NCBI RefSeq assembly: GCF_003943815.1
Contig: NZ_RJNA01000002.1
Span: forward strand, 140,071-190,628
DNA length: 50,558 nucleotides
Direction of reading: 5' to 3'
Source: Streptococcus cristatus
GTDB taxonomy: Bacteria > Bacillota > Bacilli > Lactobacillales > Streptococcaceae
Shown: positions 47,431 through 50,558 of the stretch, in pieces
Layout: each line of letters starts with the position of its first letter
How positions within the stretch are numbered: the first letter of the stretch is position 1
The notes under the pieces: generated by a model
Database searches by the model: none
Told to the model about the DNA's origin: nothing
The model's input: the letters and a program-made list of their open reading frames with translations, nothing else
Position numbers and translations under genes: made by a program

Positions 47431-48115
47431 ATGGAAGAACATGAGATTGACAAAAATTTTAGCGGACGCCTGAATATTTTGCGGGCTGGAGTTTTGGGGG
47501 CCAACGACGGTATTATTTCTATCGCAGGGGTGGTCATCGGGGTGGCCAGTGCGACGGAAGATGTTTGGATTATCTTTCTGTCTGGTCTGGCTGCTGTCTT
47601 TGCAGGCGCCTTTTCTATGGCTGGCGGGGAGTACGTATCCGTCTCCACTCAGAAAGACACTGAGGAGGCTGCAGTGGCTAGAGAGCGAGAACTCTTAGAA
47701 AACCGATATCGCCAGACAGTCCCTCTACGCCTCCTACGTCCAAAATGGTGAGTGCGAGACTTCTGCCCAACTCTTGACCAATCGCGCCTTCTTGCAGGAT
47801 CCGCTCAAGGCCTTGGTGGAGGAAAAGTACGGCATTGAGGTCGAAGAATTCACCAATCCTTGGCATGCAGCCATATCCAACTTTCTAGCCTTTGCCATAG
47901 GTGCAATTTCCCCTATGCTGACCATCGTTCTGCTTCCGGCTACCTATCGGATTCCAGCGACCGTCCTTGTTGTAGCTCTTTCCCTCTTGGGAACTGGCTA
48001 TACTAGTGCAAAATTGAGACAGGCACCCATTAAAAATGCCATGATCCGTAACTTCACTATCGGATTTTTGACCATGACTGTCACCTATCTCGTAGGCCAG
48101 TTCTTCTCAATTTAA
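47431..48115 (+). pseudogene. VIT1/CCC1-family metal transporter, frameshifted
   Basis: The first frame (47431-47751) gives the N-terminal third with GRLNILRAGVLGANDGIIS and helices to about residue 70, then runs off into unrelated residues. The rest of the family sequence (ARQSLYASYVQNGE, later GAISPMLTIVLLP and FLTMTVTYLVGQFFSI) continues in another frame to 48115. The break lies near 47703-47704: dropping one C restores a 227-residue protein of normal size. VIT/CCC1 proteins move Fe or Mn out of the cytosol. It may be a true mutation or a sequence error. Confidence 0.82.
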
Positions 48116-48142
48116 AAGAAAAACTATTCAGGCCAGCATAAT

Positions 48143-48182
48143 AAAAAGATTGAAAAGAAATGATTTCTCTTCAATCTTTTTT
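48143..48182. terminator. Bidirectional terminator between the VIT gene and tsf
   Basis: AAAAAGATTGAA/TTCAATCTTTTT arms with AGAAA/TTTCT inside, flanked by A and T runs. Confidence 0.85.
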
Positions 48183-48197
48183 TGTTATAAACTTAGA

Positions 48198-49241
48198 TTA
48201 GTTTTGGCCAAGAGCAGCTGCCATTGTTGCTGCAACTTCTGATTCGAAGTCGTTAGCTGCTTTTTCAATACCTTCACCAACTTCAAAGCGAACAAACTCA
48301 ACTACTGAAGCATTCACTGAATCAAGGTAGGCTTCAACTGTCTTGCTGTCATCCATGATGTAAACTTGTGCAAGAAGTGTGTAAGCTTGGTCAACTTTAG
48401 TGTTGTCAAGCAAGAAGCGATCCATTTTACCTGGGATGATCTTGTCCCAGATCTTTTCTGGTTTGCCTTCAGCAGCCAACTCAGCTTTGATGTCAGCTTC
48501 AGCTTGTGCAATCACTTCGTCAGTCAACTGAGCTTTTGAACCATATTTCAAGTGTGGAAGTGCTGGCTTGTCAACCATAGCGCGGCTTTCATTGTCTTGA
48601 TCGATAGCGTGGTTCAATTGTGCCAATTCATCTTTAACAAATTGCTCATCCAATTCTTTGTATGAAAGAACAGTTGGTTTCATCGCTGCGATATGCATAG
48701 AAATTTGTTTCGCAAGAGCGTCATCGCCACCGTCAATCACTGAAACAACACCAATACGGCCACCATTGTGTTGGTATGCGCCGAAGTGTTGAGCATCAGT
48801 CTTTTCAATCAAAGCAAAACGACGGAATGAGATTTTTTCTCCGATAGTCGCAGTTGCAGATACGTATGCAGCTTCAAGAGTTTCACCTGAAGGCATTGTC
48901 AATGCAAATGCTTCTTCGTTGTTAGCTGGCTTGCCTTCTGCGATAACTTTTGCAGCAGCATTTACCAATTCAACGAATTGAGCGTTTTTCGCAACAAAGT
49001 CAGTTTCAGCGTTGACTTCAACGATAGCTGCAACGTTACCATCTACGTAAACGCCTGTTAAACCTTCAGCGGCAACACGATCAGCTTTCTTAGCTGCTTT
49101 TGCCATACCTTTTTCGCGAAGCAATTCAATCGCTTTTTCGATGTCACCATCTGTTTCAACCAATGCTTTCTTAGCGTCCATGACACCAGCACCAGATTTT
49201 TCGCGCAATTCTTTTACAAGCTTAGCTGTAATTTCTGCCAT
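48198..49241 (-). CDS. tsf: Elongation factor Ts
   Basis: Nucleotide exchange factor that recharges EF-Tu with GTP. The 347-residue product has the N-terminal UBA-like helix region with [13 protein letters not shown] and the TDFVAKN motif that contacts EF-Tu (near 80-87). It follows rpsB by 81 bases, a gap with a strong hairpin. Confidence 0.97.
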   Translation of the reverse strand: MAEITAKLVKELREKSGAGVMDAKKALVETDGDIEKAIELLREKGMAKAAKKADRVAAEGLTGVYVDGNVAAIVEVNAETDFVAKNAQFVELVNAAAKVIAEGKPANNEEAFALTMPSGETLEAAYVSATATIGEKISFRRFALIEKTDAQHFGAYQHNGGRIGVVSVIDGGDDALAKQISMHIAAMKPTVLSYKELDEQFVKDELAQLNHAIDQDNESRAMVDKPALPHLKYGSKAQLTDEVIAQAEADIKAELAAEGKPEKIWDKIIPGKMDRFLLDNTKVDQAYTLLAQVYIMDDSKTVEAYLDSVNASVVEFVRFEVGEGIEKAANDFESEVAATMAAALGQN

Positions 49242-49271
49242 TTTTCTTCTCCTATGTTTACTATTTTTAAA

Positions 49272-49302
49272 TAAAGGGGCCGGGCTGAGCCCCGCCCCTT
49301 TA
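49272..49302 (-). terminator. GC-rich hairpin between rpsB and tsf
   Basis: AAAGGGGC and GCCCCTTT arms with GGGC/GCCC inside. No U tract follows on the minus strand, so it is more likely an attenuator, processing site or stabilising stem than a full terminator. Confidence 0.6.
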
Positions 49303-49322
49303 GGTTAATTGACTTATGAAAA

Positions 49323-50105
49323 TTATGCGTTGTCGCCTTCTACAACTTCAACGATTTCTTCGATTGAGTCTGCTTGAGTTTCAGTTGCAGCAAATTCTGC
49401 TTCAACAGTCGCTACAGCGTCCTCACCTTGACGACCTTCGATAACAGCGTCAGCCATTTTCGCAGTGATCAATTTAACGGCACGGATAGCGTCGTCGTTA
49501 GCAGGGATAATCACATCGATATCGTCTGGATCAGTGTTTGTGTCAACCATCGCAACTACTGGAATACCAAGTTTCTTAGCTTCCTTAACAGCGATTTGCT
49601 CTTTATGAGGGTCAACGATGTACATTACATCTGGGATGCGAGGCATATCTTCGATACCACCCAAGAATTTTTCAAGACGAGCACGTTGTTTGTTCAAAAG
49701 TGCTACTTCTTTCTTAGGAAGAACTTCGAAGATTCCTTCTTCTTCCATACGCTTGATTTCTTTCAAACGAGCAACACGTTTTTGGATAGTTGTCCAGTTT
49801 GTAAGAGTTCCACCCAACCAACGGTGGTTGATGTAGTATTGACCAGCTCGTTCTGCTTCTTCTTTTACAGCTTCAGCAGCTTGCTTTTTAGTACCAACAA
49901 ACAAGATAACTGCATCGTTTGCAGCTGCATCACGCATGAAGTCATAAGCTTGATCTGCGTATTTTACAGTTTGTTGAAGGTCGATAACGTGGATACCGTT
50001 ACGCTCAGTGAAGATGTACTTAGCCATCTTAGGGTTCCAGCGACGAGTTTGGTGACCAAAGTGAACACCAGCCTCAAGAAGTTGTTTCATTGAAATTACT
50101 GCCAT
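49323..50105 (-). CDS. rpsB: Ribosomal protein S2
   Basis: Component of the 30S subunit. The 260-residue product has the family motifs [12 protein letters not shown] (17-28), [10 protein letters not shown] (near 103) and [20 protein letters not shown] precedes the ATG. Heads the rpsB-tsf operon. Confidence 0.97.
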   Translation of the reverse strand: MAVISMKQLLEAGVHFGHQTRRWNPKMAKYIFTERNGIHVIDLQQTVKYADQAYDFMRDAAANDAVILFVGTKKQAAEAVKEEAERAGQYYINHRWLGGTLTNWTTIQKRVARLKEIKRMEEEGIFEVLPKKEVALLNKQRARLEKFLGGIEDMPRIPDVMYIVDPHKEQIAVKEAKKLGIPVVAMVDTNTDPDDIDVIIPANDDAIRAVKLITAKMADAVIEGRQGEDAVATVEAEFAATETQADSIEEIVEVVEGDNA

Positions 50106-50253
50106 GAGTAAATTCTCCTTTTTGTTTTTTCCTCTTTTAGATTTCAGCTCGCAGAGCTACCAATCGGCAACGGCTCCACAATTCATCTAGAATGAGTATT
50201 TCTGCCGTTTAAACGGCATCTACAATCATATCAAATTTTCTAGCTTTTGACAA
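50106..50253 (-). promoter_or_regulatory. rpsB promoter and structured leader
   Basis: Minus-strand -35 TTGTCA (50248-50253) and -10 TATGAT (50225-50230), 17 bases apart. The leader of about 115 bases starts with a perfect palindrome TGCCGTTTAAACGGCA (50203-50218) and has a second hairpin AGCTC/GAGCT near 50145-50157. Autoregulatory S2 leaders are known in other bacteria; this one is a candidate. Confidence 0.6.
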
Positions 50254-50338
50254 GTCTTTAGACACTATTTTCTCGCTTTGATTCAGCCCATCTGCTAGCT
50301 ATCCTTCAAGAAATTCTCACTTAAGTCGGGTCAGGCTC

Positions 50339-50367
50339 TTGACGAACAGGCCGTTTTAAGGTAGAAT
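50339..50367 (+). promoter_or_regulatory. tRNA-Cys promoter
   Basis: TTGACG (50339-50344), 17 bases, TAGAAT (50362-50367), 12 bases before the tRNA 5' end. Confidence 0.75.
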
Positions 50368-50379
50368 AGTAAGAGTTGT

Positions 50380-50450
50380 GGCGGTATAGCCAAGTGGTAA
50401 GGCACGGCTCTGCAAAAGCTTGATCGTCGGTTCAAATCCGTCTACCGCCT
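50380..50450 (+). tRNA. tRNA-Cys (anticodon GCA)
   Basis: A 71-base cloverleaf: acceptor GGCGGTA/TACCGCC, anticodon loop CTGCAAA with GCA, T arm with GGTTCAAATCC, discriminator T. The 3' CCA is not encoded. A T run directly after it (50450-50455) probably ends transcription. Confidence 0.95.
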
Positions 50451-50485
50451 TTTTTATCGGTTTAAATCCGACTTTATACTAACCA

Positions 50486-50558
50486 AGAGGCTGGGACAAA
50501 AGTCCTAGCCTCTCAATTGTCTTTGGATTGTCGAGCAAGACGCAGTGGTTGAGTGGGC
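50486..50558 (+). repeat. 177-bp repeat, copy C (cut by window end)
   Basis: Begins AGAGGCTGGGACA and is identical to the first 73 bases of copy A up to the end of the window. Confidence 0.85.

Noticed and set aside
47695..47710. Programmed frameshift in the VIT-type gene
   Set aside because: No slippery heptamer, downstream pseudoknot or family precedent; a plain one-base insertion explains it.
49374..50093. 239-codon open frame on the plus strand opposite rpsB
   Set aside because: Antisense to a highly conserved gene; the composition (Ser/Phe/Cys-rich) is that of a mirror frame.

Overview
The window looks like chromosomal DNA of an oral viridans streptococcus, most likely of the sanguinis/gordonii group. 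The evidence is low-GC codon use, two adjacent PatAB-type exporter genes, the bifunctional glutathione synthetase GshF, a Psa/Sca/Ssa-type manganese operon followed by tpx and facing pepO, an N-acetyl lysine branch, LevQRST/LevDEFG-type sugar genes, and CiaR, CIRCE and CtsR sites of streptococcal form. The species call rests on family memory only.

Layout. 1-600: tail of a membrane protein, an IS30-type transposase relic and terminators. 618-2636: groES-groEL under stacked CtsR and HrcA sites. 2690-10282: a mannose-family PTS (levDEFGX-like) and the four-gene sensing system that probably controls it (levQSRT-like). 10421-13907: patA-patB multidrug exporter. 14065-16014: gpsA and galU. 16072-16293: five inverted repeats in a row. 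16307-19439: rhomboid protease, 5-formyl-THF cyclo-ligase and two acetyl-pathway lysine genes. 19563-22773: three tandem paralogues of unknown function, each a signal-anchored protein with two repeats of one small domain. 22989-23200: a decayed or RNA-only transcription unit. 23381-28573: complete sorbitol operon. 28758-31856: pgi, SRP RNA, tadA, a CiaR-dependent small RNA and a HAD phosphatase. 32071-35918: purA and gshF. 36166-38292: XpaC/TelA pair. 38445-43640: tpx, manganese ABC transporter, pepO. 43715-47097: potassium channel and leuS. 47389-48115: a VIT/CCC1 metal transporter gene broken by one base behind a perfect PerR box. 48198-50450: rpsB-tsf and tRNA-Cys. Three copies of a 177-bp repeat with inverted ends lie at 31881, 47133 and 50486; the last is cut by the window edge.

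How it works together. Sugar import is the main theme: two PTS operons and pgi feed glycolysis, and each has a CcpA cre-like site at its promoter. The second theme is stress and metal balance: GroESL, Tpx, GshF, the Mn transporter, the broken VIT gene and the CiaR small RNA.

Best leads for something undescribed: the three paralogous membrane proteins (19563-22773), the 177-bp repeat, the triple operator upstream of levD, the shared acidic tails of two PTS subunits, and the PerR-boxed broken VIT gene.
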